From NCBI RefSeq assembly GCF_003058325.1, contig NZ_CP028844.1:453001-517000 (forward strand): a DNA stretch of 64,000 nt. Reading direction: 5' to 3'. The position numbers and the translations under genes are program-made. Source of the DNA: Methylobacterium currus (lineage in GTDB: Bacteria; Pseudomonadota; Alphaproteobacteria; Rhizobiales; Beijerinckiaceae). This document shows positions 40,742 through 48,739 of the stretch, one piece after another (within the stretch, counting starts at the first letter, position 1; the number at the start of each line of letters is the position of its first letter). Below the pieces are notes generated by a model that worked only from the letters and a program-made list of their open reading frames with translations, searched no databases and was not told the origin of the DNA.

Positions 40742-41808
40742 TCTCGCTGTTCCGCCAGGCGGCCCCGGCGCCGGCGGGCCTCACCGCGGCCACCCTGCTC
40801 GGCGCCTTCGAGAGCCTCGGCGACAATTGCGAGTTCGGCATCGCCCAGCGCTATGCCGGCGCCGATCCCCTCGGGCTGTTCCGCCTCTCCTCGGCGCCGA
40901 TCGCCGACCTCACCCACGCGGTCGAGACGCGGTTCGCCCATTACGGCGGAGCGGACGACATCGAGGTCCGGATCGGCGCCGGCGGCTACCTGTTCTGCCA
41001 CAGCCGCCGTTACGGCTTCGCCTATCACACCGGCGACACGGCGCCCCGCGTGAAGCCCGCCGACATCCTCGCGCGGGAGATCCGCCGGGTCGACTACCTC
41101 AAGGACCGGTTCCTCGCCGACCTCGCGGCGGGGGAAAAAATCCTCGTCCGCAAGGGACCGCCCGGGGAGAGCGAGGACGCGGTGCGCCGCCTCTTCGCGG
41201 CCCTGCGGGCGATCGGCCCGGTGACCTTGCTGCGGGTCTGCGCGGCGGGCGTGGTCCCGCCGGGGCGGGTCGTGTGGCGCGGCGAGGGCCTGATGCAGGG
41301 CGCGCTGCCCCATTTCGCCCCCTATGCCGCGGCGACCGATGCCGACCTTCCGGGCTGGCTCGCAGTCTGCGGGCAGGCCTACGCCCTGCGCCACAGCCTG
41401 GTCGAGCCCCCTGCCCTGGCGCCGGACGGCCCGCCGCTCTTCGAGGATCCCGGGACTACCCGCCACGCGCTCGACGCCGCCGCACCCGATCCGGGAGGGC
41501 TCGCCGTCTCCCGCCCGGTCACCGGCCTGCGGCCGAACCGCCTCCACGTCGTCACGGCCGAGATCCGCTTGGGCGAGGATTTTTCCGGGACGCGGGCCGC
41601 CGTCACCTTCGTCGATGCCGCGCCCCATGCCCGCCGGGAGGCGGATCTCACCCATCGCGGCACCTGGCAGACGGTCTACGGCGCCATCCGGACGCGCAAG
41701 CGCCAGAGCGAGGCGACGATCGGCCTGATGCTGGCGGGACCGGCCGGCACGGCGGTCGAGACGCGCGGCTGGCGCGTGACGGAGGGGTGCCTGCCGGGAG
41801 TGGGGTAA
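40738..41808 (+). CDS. Hypothetical protein with SLGDNCEFG-type N-terminus
   Basis: A 356-residue soluble protein that I do not recognise as a named family. The N-terminal block FESLGDNCEFGIAQRYAGADPLGLFRL (residues 24-50) recalls a group of uncharacterised alphaproteobacterial proteins. A basic region with YGFAYHTGDTAPRVKPADILAREIRRVDYLKDRF is next, and the C-terminus has beta-rich segments. It overlaps the dehydrogenase stop codon in ATGA, which argues for joint translation. No signal peptide or membrane segment is seen. Confidence 0.7.
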   Translation: MISLFRQAAPAPAGLTAATLLGAFESLGDNCEFGIAQRYAGADPLGLFRLSSAPIADLTHAVETRFAHYGGADDIEVRIGAGGYLFCHSRRYGFAYHTGDTAPRVKPADILAREIRRVDYLKDRFLADLAAGEKILVRKGPPGESEDAVRRLFAALRAIGPVTLLRVCAAGVVPPGRVVWRGEGLMQGALPHFAPYAAATDADLPGWLAVCGQAYALRHSLVEPPALAPDGPPLFEDPGTTRHALDAAAPDPGGLAVSRPVTGLRPNRLHVVTAEIRLGEDFSGTRAAVTFVDAAPHARREADLTHRGTWQTVYGAIRTRKRQSEATIGLMLAGPAGTAVETRGWRVTEGCLPGVG

Positions 41809-41934
41809 GGCATCGACGCGTCTCTGCTGCCGGAGACTGATTGATGAGGTCCAAACCCAATCAGCTTGATCGAGTGAAGGACTGTTCAGGGTGGGAGACG
41901 GGTTTTCTGAAGGAAAACGCCGCGCGGTTCCGTC

Positions 41935-42411
41935 CTATGGGCGACCTGGGCGCTGCAGAAGCACGGGCCCACTGCCTCGACTCCCGAGTTCATCCATCGG
42001 GTTGCGAAGTGGACACTCCGTCTGAGACAGGCAGCCGCAGCCGATGCAGCCGTCCAGGCGGTCACGCAGAAGGATCAGCCCATCGATGCGCGCTTGGAGC
42101 ATGACCCGCCAGCCCCCGACCATCGCGCGTATCTCGGCTGCTGAGGGGCGCTTGCCCGGTGGAATCGGCTCGAGAAGCTCTGCGATCTCCGCGAGCGACA
42201 CCCCAAAACCCTGTGCCACCCGGATGATCGCAACCCGGCGCAGGACGTCGCGCGAGAAGCGCCGCTGATTGCCGCCGCTGCGCGCTGCCGCGATCAACCC
42301 CTTCGCCTCGTAGAAATGGAGCGTCGAGACCGCCACGCCGCTGCGGCGCGCGACCTCGCCGACCGTAAGGAACTCGGGCTGCGCAGGGCGTCCAACCATC
42401 GATGCAGGCAT
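41935..42411 (-). CDS. soxR: Redox-sensitive transcriptional activator SoxR
   Basis: A 158-residue MerR-family regulator. The winged HTH is FLTVGEVARRSGVAVSTLHFYEAKGLI with NQRRFSRDVLRRVAIIRVAQGFG. A dimerisation helix follows, and then the [2Fe-2S] ligands Cys122, Cys125, Cys127 and Cys133 in CIGCGCLSQTEC. The oxidised cluster switches on target promoters. Two starts are possible, ATG at 42411 or at 42399; the first is used. Its start lies only a few bases from the SoxR operator, so autoregulation is plausible. Confidence 0.96.
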   Translation of the reverse strand: MPASMVGRPAQPEFLTVGEVARRSGVAVSTLHFYEAKGLIAAARSGGNQRRFSRDVLRRVAIIRVAQGFGVSLAEIAELLEPIPPGKRPSAAEIRAMVGGWRVMLQARIDGLILLRDRLDGCIGCGCLSQTECPLRNPMDELGSRGSGPVLLQRPGRP

Positions 42412-42414
42412 GGC

Positions 42415-42445
42415 TTGACCTCAAGTTAGCTTGAGGTTTCATAAG
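42415..42445 (+). promoter_or_regulatory. SoxR-type promoter and operator
   Basis: An 18-base near-palindrome CCTCAAGTTAGCTTGAGG (42419-42436) matches the enterobacterial SoxR box CCTCAAGTTAACTTGAGG except for one central base. It lies inside an over-long 19-base spacer between TTGACC (42415-42420) and CATAAG (42440-42445), the arrangement MerR-family activators correct by bending DNA. It points at the SDR gene at 42553. Confidence 0.92.
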
Positions 42446-42552
42446 GGACGTCGACTTGCAGGTGCAAGTTCCCCGGGCCGAGAGGCAGGGGCACTCCGGG
42501 GCCGACGCTTCCTCTGGTTCGGGCAGGCTCCGGCTCCGATGGAGCGGACGAC

Positions 42553-43278
42553 ATGAGCACGAGACCCATCCTTGCCCTGATCAGCGGCGCCAACCGCGGC
42601 ATCGGCCTTGCCATCGCCACGGGTCTTGCCCGGCAGGGCGCGCATGTGCTTGTCGGATGCCGTGACCTCAGCAAGGGCGAGACGGCCTGCAAGGCCCTGC
42701 GGGCGGAGGGATTGCAGGTCCGCCCGGTCGAACTGGACACCACCTCGACAGCGAGTGTCACGCGTCTCGCCGAGCGGATCCAGCAGAGCTACGGCTATCT
42801 CGACTCCCTGGTGAACAATGCCGGCATCGGCGTGGATGACGATCCGACGCTTACCACCGCCGACCGCCTGCAACGGACCATGTCGGTCAACGTGCTCGGG
42901 CCGATCCTGCTTACCGACGCGATGGTGCCGTTGCTCGAAGCGTCGGGGCGCGGCCGCATCGTCAACGTCTCGTCCGAGCTGGCTTCCTTCGGCCTGCGCG
43001 CGGACCCGGACTGGGCCTTCGCCGACTTCGCCATGCCGATCTACCAAGCCTCGAAGGCCGCCCTGAACTCCCTGACGCTGAGCTACGCGCGGCAGCTCCG
43101 GGACAAGGGCATCAAGGTCAACTCGATCTGCCCTGGCTACACGGCGACGGAGGCGACGAACTACGCCGGAAACCGTACGCCGGATCAAGCGGCGGTCGTC
43201 GCAATCCGGTACGCGCTGCTCAACGGGGATGGACCGACCGGAACCTTCGCGAATGACCACGGCGAGTTGCCCTGGTGA
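42553..43278 (+). CDS. SDR family oxidoreductase, probable SoxR target
   Basis: A 241-residue NADP-type short-chain dehydrogenase like plant and animal carbonyl reductases: LISGANRGIGLAIA, NNAGIG, catalytic Ser (NVSSELASF), YQASK and a C-terminal DGPTGTF. Reduction of quinones or reactive carbonyls would fit control by SoxR, which senses redox-cycling compounds. The SoxR operator about 110 bases upstream points to it. The link is inferred from the operator, not shown. Confidence 0.92.
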   Translation: MSTRPILALISGANRGIGLAIATGLARQGAHVLVGCRDLSKGETACKALRAEGLQVRPVELDTTSTASVTRLAERIQQSYGYLDSLVNNAGIGVDDDPTLTTADRLQRTMSVNVLGPILLTDAMVPLLEASGRGRIVNVSSELASFGLRADPDWAFADFAMPIYQASKAALNSLTLSYARQLRDKGIKVNSICPGYTATEATNYAGNRTPDQAAVVAIRYALLNGDGPTGTFANDHGELPW

Positions 43279-43418
43279 CCTCACCCGCTGCTCAAGCATT
43301 GCTCCCGCGGCTACCGAGGCGGCAAGCCAAATATCCGACCTTCGCCGGAGACGCAGCCCTCCTCGCGAGGTCAAGATTAATGGGGGTGTGAGCTCCGTCT
43401 CCGGAGATTTTGCACACT

Positions 43419-43462
43419 CCGCGTCATTCCGGGGCCGCCCAGCGGAGCCCGGAATGACGCGG
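43419..43462. repeat. REP-like hairpin repeat
   Basis: CCGCGTCATTCCGGG (43419-43433) and CCCGGAATGACGCGG (43448-43462) form a perfect 15-base inverted repeat with a 14-base loop. It lies in the gap between the SDR gene and the convergent ABC operon. The GTCATTCCGGG arm is a form often seen in dispersed repeats of this group, and a related CCCGG hairpin is at about 53394-53416. Confidence 0.6.
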
Positions 43463-43526
43463 AAGGTGAGAAGACGGTCAGAGAGAGACGGAGGGGGTGC
43501 TCAGAAATTCCCCTGGGACGGCTTCG

Positions 43527-44309
43527 TCACAGGGCATCCCGCAAGCTCTCTTGCAGATCCACCCGCCTCTCCCCCGCCAGATCCTCGCGGATTTCTTGCG
43601 TGAGCGCCTTCAGCTCCGGCGCCGCCCGGTCCCGCGGCTGGGCTGCCGCGATCCGGTGGGCGGCGACGATGCGGCCCGGGCTGCCGGCCAGCACCACGAC
43701 CCGGTCGGCGAGGTAGACCGCCTCCTCGATGTCGTGGGTGACGAACAGGACGGTCTGGCCCGAGGCGCGGCAGAGCCGGACGAGCTCGTCCTGCAGCGTC
43801 TCGCTGGTGAGCGCGTCGAGGGCCGAGAACGGCTCGTCCATCAGGAGCACGTGCGGCTCGACCGCCAGGGCGCGGGCGAGCGACACCCGCTGGCGCTGGC
43901 CGCCGGAGAGCTGGAACGGCCAGCGCCCGGCGAGCGTCCCGAGGCCCACCCGGTCGAGGGCGGCTTGCGCCCGCCGGCGCCGCTCGGCCCGGGGCAGGCG
44001 CAGCTTCTCGAGCCCGAAGGCGACGTTGTCGAGGACCCGGCGCCAGGGCAGCAGGCGCGAATCCTGGAAGACCAGGGCGACCGCCCGGCGGCCGGGCTCC
44101 GGCTCGCTGACCGAGACGGTGCCGGCGCTGGGGCGCACCAGGTCGGCGATCACCCGCAGGAGCGTCGACTTGCCGACGCCGGAGGCGCCGACGATCGCCA
44201 GGAACTCGCCCGGCTCGATGTCGAGGTCGAGGCCGGAGAGCACCGTGGTGCGGGCGCCGTCGCGGGTGAAGGTGAGGGCGAGGCCCTGGATCGCGATCAG
44301 GCCCGCCAT
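43527..44309 (-). CDS. ABC transporter ATPase (sulfonate/nitrate/taurine type)
   Basis: A 260-residue ATP-hydrolysing subunit: Walker A GASGVGKST near residues 41-49, Q-loop VFQDSRLLPWRRV, signature QLSGGQRQRVSLARAL, Walker B VLLMDEPFSALD and switch His THDIEEAVYLADR. The LLPWRRVLDNVAFGLE segment is typical of SsuB/TauB/NrtD. The ATG at 44309 overlaps the permease gene end by 13 bases. It is the last gene of a three-gene minus-strand operon. The ligand is not determined. Confidence 0.93.
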   Translation of the reverse strand: MAGLIAIQGLALTFTRDGARTTVLSGLDLDIEPGEFLAIVGASGVGKSTLLRVIADLVRPSAGTVSVSEPEPGRRAVALVFQDSRLLPWRRVLDNVAFGLEKLRLPRAERRRRAQAALDRVGLGTLAGRWPFQLSGGQRQRVSLARALAVEPHVLLMDEPFSALDALTSETLQDELVRLCRASGQTVLFVTHDIEEAVYLADRVVVLAGSPGRIVAAHRIAAAQPRDRAAPELKALTQEIREDLAGERRVDLQESLRDAL

Positions 44310-45052
44310 CGGAGCATCCAGCCTTGGAGGGCGGTGAAGGCGGCGTCGAACACGCCGTAGAGCAGCGCCATGGTGAGCATGTAGACGACCACGATGTCGG
44401 TCGCGAGCAGGGTCGAGGCCTGCATCATCCGCTGTCCGAGGCCCGCGACCCCAAAAATCTCGGCGGCCACCACCGCCATCCAGGCCTGCCCGATGGCGGT
44501 GCGCACGCCGACAAGGATGCCGGGCATCGCCGCCGGCCACACCACCGTGACCAGGCGCTCGGGGGCGGAGCGGAACCCGAAGGCGGCGGCGAGCTCGATC
44601 AGGTCGCGGTCGACGCCGCGGATCGCCCCGTGGCTGGCGAAATAGACGATCCAGAACACCCCGATCGCGACGATGAACAGGGCCGCCTGCGGGCTGACCC
44701 CGAACCAGATGATGGCGAAGGGCACCCAGGCGAGGCCCGGCACCGGCCGCAGCACCCGCACCACCCAGGCGGTCAGGCCTTCCGCCGTGCGCGACATCCC
44801 CGTGAGCGTGCCGGCAGCGATGCCGAGGCCGATGCCGAGGGCGAGGCCGACGAGGTAATGCCCGAGGCTGCCGCCGATGGCCGTCAGCCACTGGCCGGAG
44901 CGCAGCTCGCGCAGGAAGGCCTCCGGCAGGACCGAGGGCGGCGGCAGGAAGGCCGGGTTGACGAGGCTTAAGCCCGGCACGGCCTCCCAGAGGGCGAAGA
45001 AGGCGGCGAGCCCCACGAGCGGGAGCAGCAATGCCGCGGAGCGGGATCTCAC
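44297..45052 (-). CDS. ABC transporter permease (SsuC/TauC type)
   Basis: A 251-residue inner-membrane subunit of the BPD family with about six helices. The coupling helix block EAAAFGFRSAPERLVTVVWPAAMPGILVGVRTAIGQAW (EAA-type loop) is clear. The middle subunit of the operon, it starts 24 bases after the binding protein gene and overlaps the ATPase gene by 13 bases. Confidence 0.93.
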   Translation of the reverse strand: MRSRSAALLLPLVGLAAFFALWEAVPGLSLVNPAFLPPPSVLPEAFLRELRSGQWLTAIGGSLGHYLVGLALGIGLGIAAGTLTGMSRTAEGLTAWVVRVLRPVPGLAWVPFAIIWFGVSPQAALFIVAIGVFWIVYFASHGAIRGVDRDLIELAAAFGFRSAPERLVTVVWPAAMPGILVGVRTAIGQAWMAVVAAEIFGVAGLGQRMMQASTLLATDIVVVYMLTMALLYGVFDAAFTALQGWMLRWRA

Positions 45053-45076
45053 GGGATGCGTCTCACAGTCGGGTTC

Positions 45077-46117
45077 TCACTTGCCCGCGACGGCGCGCTC
45101 GTAGAGGCGCGGCTCGAACAGCCCGTCGAGGGGCACCTCGCGGTCGAGCGCCCCGATCTTCACCTGGTAGCGCTGCATCGCCGCCGTCGCCTCGACGATG
45201 GTGCGGGGATCGGCGGAGAAGCGCGTCGCCGGCGAGGCCAGGGCCCGGCGGATGGTGGCCGTGTCGACGAGGCCCTTGCCCAGCGCGGCCTCGATCACCG
45301 GCGCGACGCGCTCCGGCTCGCGGCCGATCAGCGCGACCGCCCGCACGATGCCGGTCACGATCGCCTGGGCGACATCGGGCTCCTTGTCGAGGAGGGCGCG
45401 CGTCACGGCAACCACGGTGCCGGGCTGGCTCGGGAACATCTCGCCGCCCAGCGCCATCAGGCGGATCGCCGGGTTGCGGCCCGTCACGATCGAGACCGCG
45501 GGCTCACGCAGGATGCCGCCCTCGACCGCGCCGGCGAGCACCGCCTGCTGGGTCGCGTCGATCCCCATCGAGACGATCGTCACGTCCTTCGGGTCGACCT
45601 TCGCCACCTCCCAGAGCCAGTGCTGGAGGGTGGTGTTGGGCACCGAGCCGAGGGGCTGTGTGGCGAGCCGCGCCGGGGTACCGGCGGATTCGCGGTAGCG
45701 CTTGAAAGCCTCGGCCGGGGCGACCCCCTTCTCGGCGAAGCGGGCGAGCTTCGGGCCGGCGACGAACACGTTCTCCTCGACCGAGGTGGCGGCCACCACC
45801 GTCACGTCGATGCCCTTCGACCGGGCGACGCCGAGCGGCGCCACGCCGGCGACGTAGACGTCGAGGGTGCCCGAGGCGAGCGCCTGGATCATGTTGGGGC
45901 CCGACTCGAAGGTCGTGACGGCGAGCGACAGGCCCGCCTGCTTCAGCCAGCCCTCCTTCTCGGCGACGGTGATCGGCGCGGCGGCGAGGATCGGGATCAC
46001 GCCGACCCGCAGCGGCGCGGCGCGGCCCTGCGCGAGAGCCGGCGTCACGCCTCCGAGGGCGGCACCGGCGGCAAGGACCGGGGCTGCCCCGAGGATGCTG
46101 CGTCGCGTGATGGTCAT
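45077..46117 (-). CDS. ABC transporter substrate-binding protein (NMT1/SsuA-like)
   Basis: A 346-residue periplasmic binding protein. The leader MTITRRSILGAAPVLAAGAA has a twin-arginine motif (RRSIL) and an ALAQ-like cut site. The mature part has LRVGVIPILAAAPITVAEKEGWLKQAGL and TFESGPNMIQALASGTLDV, typical of aliphatic sulfonate, nitrate or taurine binding proteins. The ligand is not identifiable by eye. It opens the operon, and the strong AT-rich region upstream separates it from a divergent amide-type operon. Confidence 0.9.
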   Translation of the reverse strand: MTITRRSILGAAPVLAAGAALGGVTPALAQGRAAPLRVGVIPILAAAPITVAEKEGWLKQAGLSLAVTTFESGPNMIQALASGTLDVYVAGVAPLGVARSKGIDVTVVAATSVEENVFVAGPKLARFAEKGVAPAEAFKRYRESAGTPARLATQPLGSVPNTTLQHWLWEVAKVDPKDVTIVSMGIDATQQAVLAGAVEGGILREPAVSIVTGRNPAIRLMALGGEMFPSQPGTVVAVTRALLDKEPDVAQAIVTGIVRAVALIGREPERVAPVIEAALGKGLVDTATIRRALASPATRFSADPRTIVEATAAMQRYQVKIGALDREVPLDGLFEPRLYERAVAGK

Positions 46118-46409
46118 GGCCGGCCGTCTGTGGGGAAGAATCGCGTCCGCTTAGGGCATCCTCCTGCGGCCGTGCAAGAACGGCGCAGATATAAGAAAAA
46201 TTATCCATTTATGAGATTTAAATTGGCAGAAAGTTCTCTTGGAGGACAATAACGGAGAAGAACATCCGGCGTGGCCCAGGGTCGCCGCGCCTCCCCTGGC
46301 ACGGCCAGTCCAATTTTTTGGTCAGCACAGGCAAGCGCCGGCCGTCCGGCCTCTTCTAACCTCCGGTCGTCGGCATCGCGCCTCTTGCTGCACAGGAGCC
46401 CGGACCCGG
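46118..46409. promoter_or_regulatory. AT-rich divergent promoter region between two ABC operons
   Basis: About 290 bases. The stretch 46190-46240 (ATATAAGAAAAATTATCCAT, TTTATGAGATTTAAATTGG) is strikingly AT-rich in a window of high GC. It likely holds promoters for both operons. No regulator gene is adjacent, and no clear dyad was assigned. Confidence 0.5.
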
Positions 46410-47642
46410 ATGGCCCTCTCGCGTCGTGACCTCCTCCGTACCGCGGCCGCCGTTCCGCTCTCCACCCTGGCGATGCCGGCCTTGCTCCGGTCCGCCCGCG
46501 GGGAGACGCCGATCCTCGTCGGCTCGCTGCACGACCAGTCCGGGCCGATCGCCGCCTCCGGCACGCCGATGGTCGAAAGCCTGAAGCTCGGGATCGAGGA
46601 GGTGAACGCCGCCGGCGGCCTGCTCGGCCGGCCGTTGCAGCTGGTGCATTACGACACCCAGTCGAACATCCAGATGTACTCGCAATATGCCCAGCAGCTC
46701 GCCGTGCGCGACAAGGTGGCGGTGGTCCATGGCGGCATCACCTCGGCGTCGCGCGAGGCGGTCCGCCCGACCTTCAGCCGCTTCCGGGTGCTGTACTTCT
46801 ACAACGTGCTGTACGAAGGCGGGGTCTGCGACCGCAACACCTTCTGTACCGGCACCACGCCGGCCCAGACGGTGGAGAAGCTGGTGCCCTACGCGATGGG
46901 GAAGGACAAGAAGAAGGTCTACATCATCGCCGCCGACTACAATTACGGTCAGATCACCGCCAAGTGGATGCAGAAATACGTCAAGGACCAGGGCGGCGAG
47001 ACGGTCTCGGTCGATTTCTTCCCGCTCGACGTGACGAATTTCGGCCCGACGATCTCGAAGATCCAGGCGGCGAAGCCCGACCTGCTGCTGTCGGCCCTGG
47101 TCGGCGGCAACCATACGGCGTTCTACCGGCAATGGACCTCGGCCGGCATGAAGGGCCAGATCCCGATCGCCTCGACCACCTTCGGCCTCGTCAACGAGCC
47201 CAGCACCCTCAACGCCGCCGAGAGCGACGGCGTGCTCGGCGCCTACGGCTATTTCGAGGAGCTGACGACCCCGGCGAGCACGGCCTACGTCGCCAAGCTG
47301 AAGAAGCAGTCGCCGAGCATTCCCTACATCAGCGAATTGGCCGCCGCGACCTACGAGGGTTTCCATCTTTGGGTCGCGGGGGTGAAGAAGGCGGGTTCCA
47401 TCGACCGGATGGCGGTGACCGAGGCCCTGGAGACGGGCCTGTCCTTCGACGGGCCGACCGGCAAGGTCACGGTGGATCACGCCACCCACCACGTCACCCG
47501 CAACGCCTATCTGGCGGCGGTCAAGGACCGGACATGGGTGGTGCGGGAGACCTTCCCGGATGCCAAGCCGCAGGATACCGCGGCGGTGTGCAACCTGATC
47601 AAGAACCCGCGGGATAACAAGCAGTACGAGATCTCGATCTGA
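46410..47642 (+). CDS. Amide/urea-type ABC substrate-binding protein
   Basis: A 410-residue periplasmic protein of the FmdD/UrtA/AmiC group. The leader MALSRRDLLRTAAAVPLSTLAMPALL has a twin-arginine motif. The mature part starts ETPILVGSLHDQSGPIAASG and includes the group-typical PTFSRFRVLYFYNVLYEGG and GTTPAQTVEKLVPY. The downstream amidase makes short-chain amides a better guess than amino acids. The ATG at 46410 follows AGGAG at 46394-46398. It leads a seven-gene block that is broken by palindromic repeats. Confidence 0.88.
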   Translation: MALSRRDLLRTAAAVPLSTLAMPALLRSARGETPILVGSLHDQSGPIAASGTPMVESLKLGIEEVNAAGGLLGRPLQLVHYDTQSNIQMYSQYAQQLAVRDKVAVVHGGITSASREAVRPTFSRFRVLYFYNVLYEGGVCDRNTFCTGTTPAQTVEKLVPYAMGKDKKKVYIIAADYNYGQITAKWMQKYVKDQGGETVSVDFFPLDVTNFGPTISKIQAAKPDLLLSALVGGNHTAFYRQWTSAGMKGQIPIASTTFGLVNEPSTLNAAESDGVLGAYGYFEELTTPASTAYVAKLKKQSPSIPYISELAAATYEGFHLWVAGVKKAGSIDRMAVTEALETGLSFDGPTGKVTVDHATHHVTRNAYLAAVKDRTWVVRETFPDAKPQDTAAVCNLIKNPRDNKQYEISI

Positions 47643-47683
47643 GGATCGTTTCAACCGCTTCGAACCCTCCTGCCCGCAATCTG

Positions 47684-47794
47684 ATCCTGAGGTGCGAGTG
47701 AAACGAGCCTCGAAGGAGGCCTCCAGAACTCTCGATGATATTTGGAGATCTCCTTCGAGGCTCGGCGATCTTCGCTCGCTTCGCCCCTCAGGAT
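47684..47794. repeat. Large palindromic intergenic repeat between binding protein and permease genes
   Basis: The left arm 47684-47718 (ATCCTGAGGTGCGAGTGAAA, then CGAGCCTCGAAGGAG) is the reverse complement of the right arm 47750-47794, apart from a small insertion and a few changes. Such CCTGAGG...CCTCGAAGGAG repeats are common dispersed elements in Rhizobiales-type genomes. RNA from it would fold into a long hairpin, which could partly stop or process the operon transcript after the binding-protein gene. Confidence 0.75.
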
Positions 47795-47872
47795 GAGGTC
47801 GCGAATGGGAATACAGCATCGGCAATCGGGTCAGGCTACCCGTTCGATCCCCCTCCCCGCCCGGATGACGCC

Positions 47873-48739
47873 ATGGATCTGTCGCTCATCATCGCGCTCG
47901 ACGTCGTGAACGGGGCCGCCTCCCTGTTCCTGCTCTGCCTCGGCCTCGCGATCATCTTCGGGATGATGAAGATCATCAACCTCGCGCACGGTGAGTTCGT
48001 GATGCTGGGGGCCTACGCCACGGTGATCTCGGCCAATGCCGGGCTCAACATCTGGATCGCGATGCTGGTGGTGGCGCCGCTCGTCGTCGGCCTCGTCGGG
48101 CTCGTCATCGAGCGCTGCCTGATCCGGTTCCTGTACGGGCGGCTGGTCGATTCGATGCTGGCGACCTGGGGCCTGAGCCTGTGCCTGATCGGCCTCGTGA
48201 CGACCCTGTTCGGCAACACCATCAACGGCGTGCCGACACCGCTCGGCGGGTTCCAGGTCGGGGCCTACCGGTCGAGCTGGTACACGATCTTCCTCCTCGG
48301 CATGGCCGTGCTGACGATGGCGCTGGTCTACGGCGTGCTCCGGTTCACCCGCTTCGGCCTCGTCGCCCGGGCGGTGATGCTGAACCCCGGCATGGCCGCG
48401 ACGCTCGGGGTCAACCCGGCGAGGATCTACATGGCGACCTTCGGCATCGGCGCCGCGATCACCGGGCTCGCCGGCGGGCTCCTGGCGCCGGTCTCCGGCA
48501 TCACCCCGGTGATGGGCACCGCCTTCGTCGCCAAATGCTTCATCACCGTGGTCGGCGGCGGCGCGGCGATCATCTCGGGTACGCTCTCGGCGGCCGGGCT
48601 GTTCGGCGTCGTCAACCAGCTCGGCGCCTACTTCACCACCCCGGTCTACGGCGAGGTGATCCTCTTTCTCTCCGCGATCCTGCTGATCCGCCTGCTGCCG
48701 CAGGGCATCTCCGGCCGCTTCTTCAAGGGGACGCTCTGA
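47873..48739 (+). CDS. ABC transporter permease (UrtB/LivH type)
   Basis: A 288-residue inner-membrane permease of the branched-chain amino acid/urea family with about eight helices. Conserved blocks are GMMKIINLAHGEFVMLGAYA and GVNPARIYMATFGIGAAITGLAGGLLAP. The ATG at 47873 fits the family start, though the ribosome site is weak. It lies 230 bases after the binding protein gene, with a long palindrome between, and its stop is directly followed by the next ATG. Confidence 0.93.
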   Translation: MDLSLIIALDVVNGAASLFLLCLGLAIIFGMMKIINLAHGEFVMLGAYATVISANAGLNIWIAMLVVAPLVVGLVGLVIERCLIRFLYGRLVDSMLATWGLSLCLIGLVTTLFGNTINGVPTPLGGFQVGAYRSSWYTIFLLGMAVLTMALVYGVLRFTRFGLVARAVMLNPGMAATLGVNPARIYMATFGIGAAITGLAGGLLAPVSGITPVMGTAFVAKCFITVVGGGAAIISGTLSAAGLFGVVNQLGAYFTTPVYGEVILFLSAILLIRLLPQGISGRFFKGTL

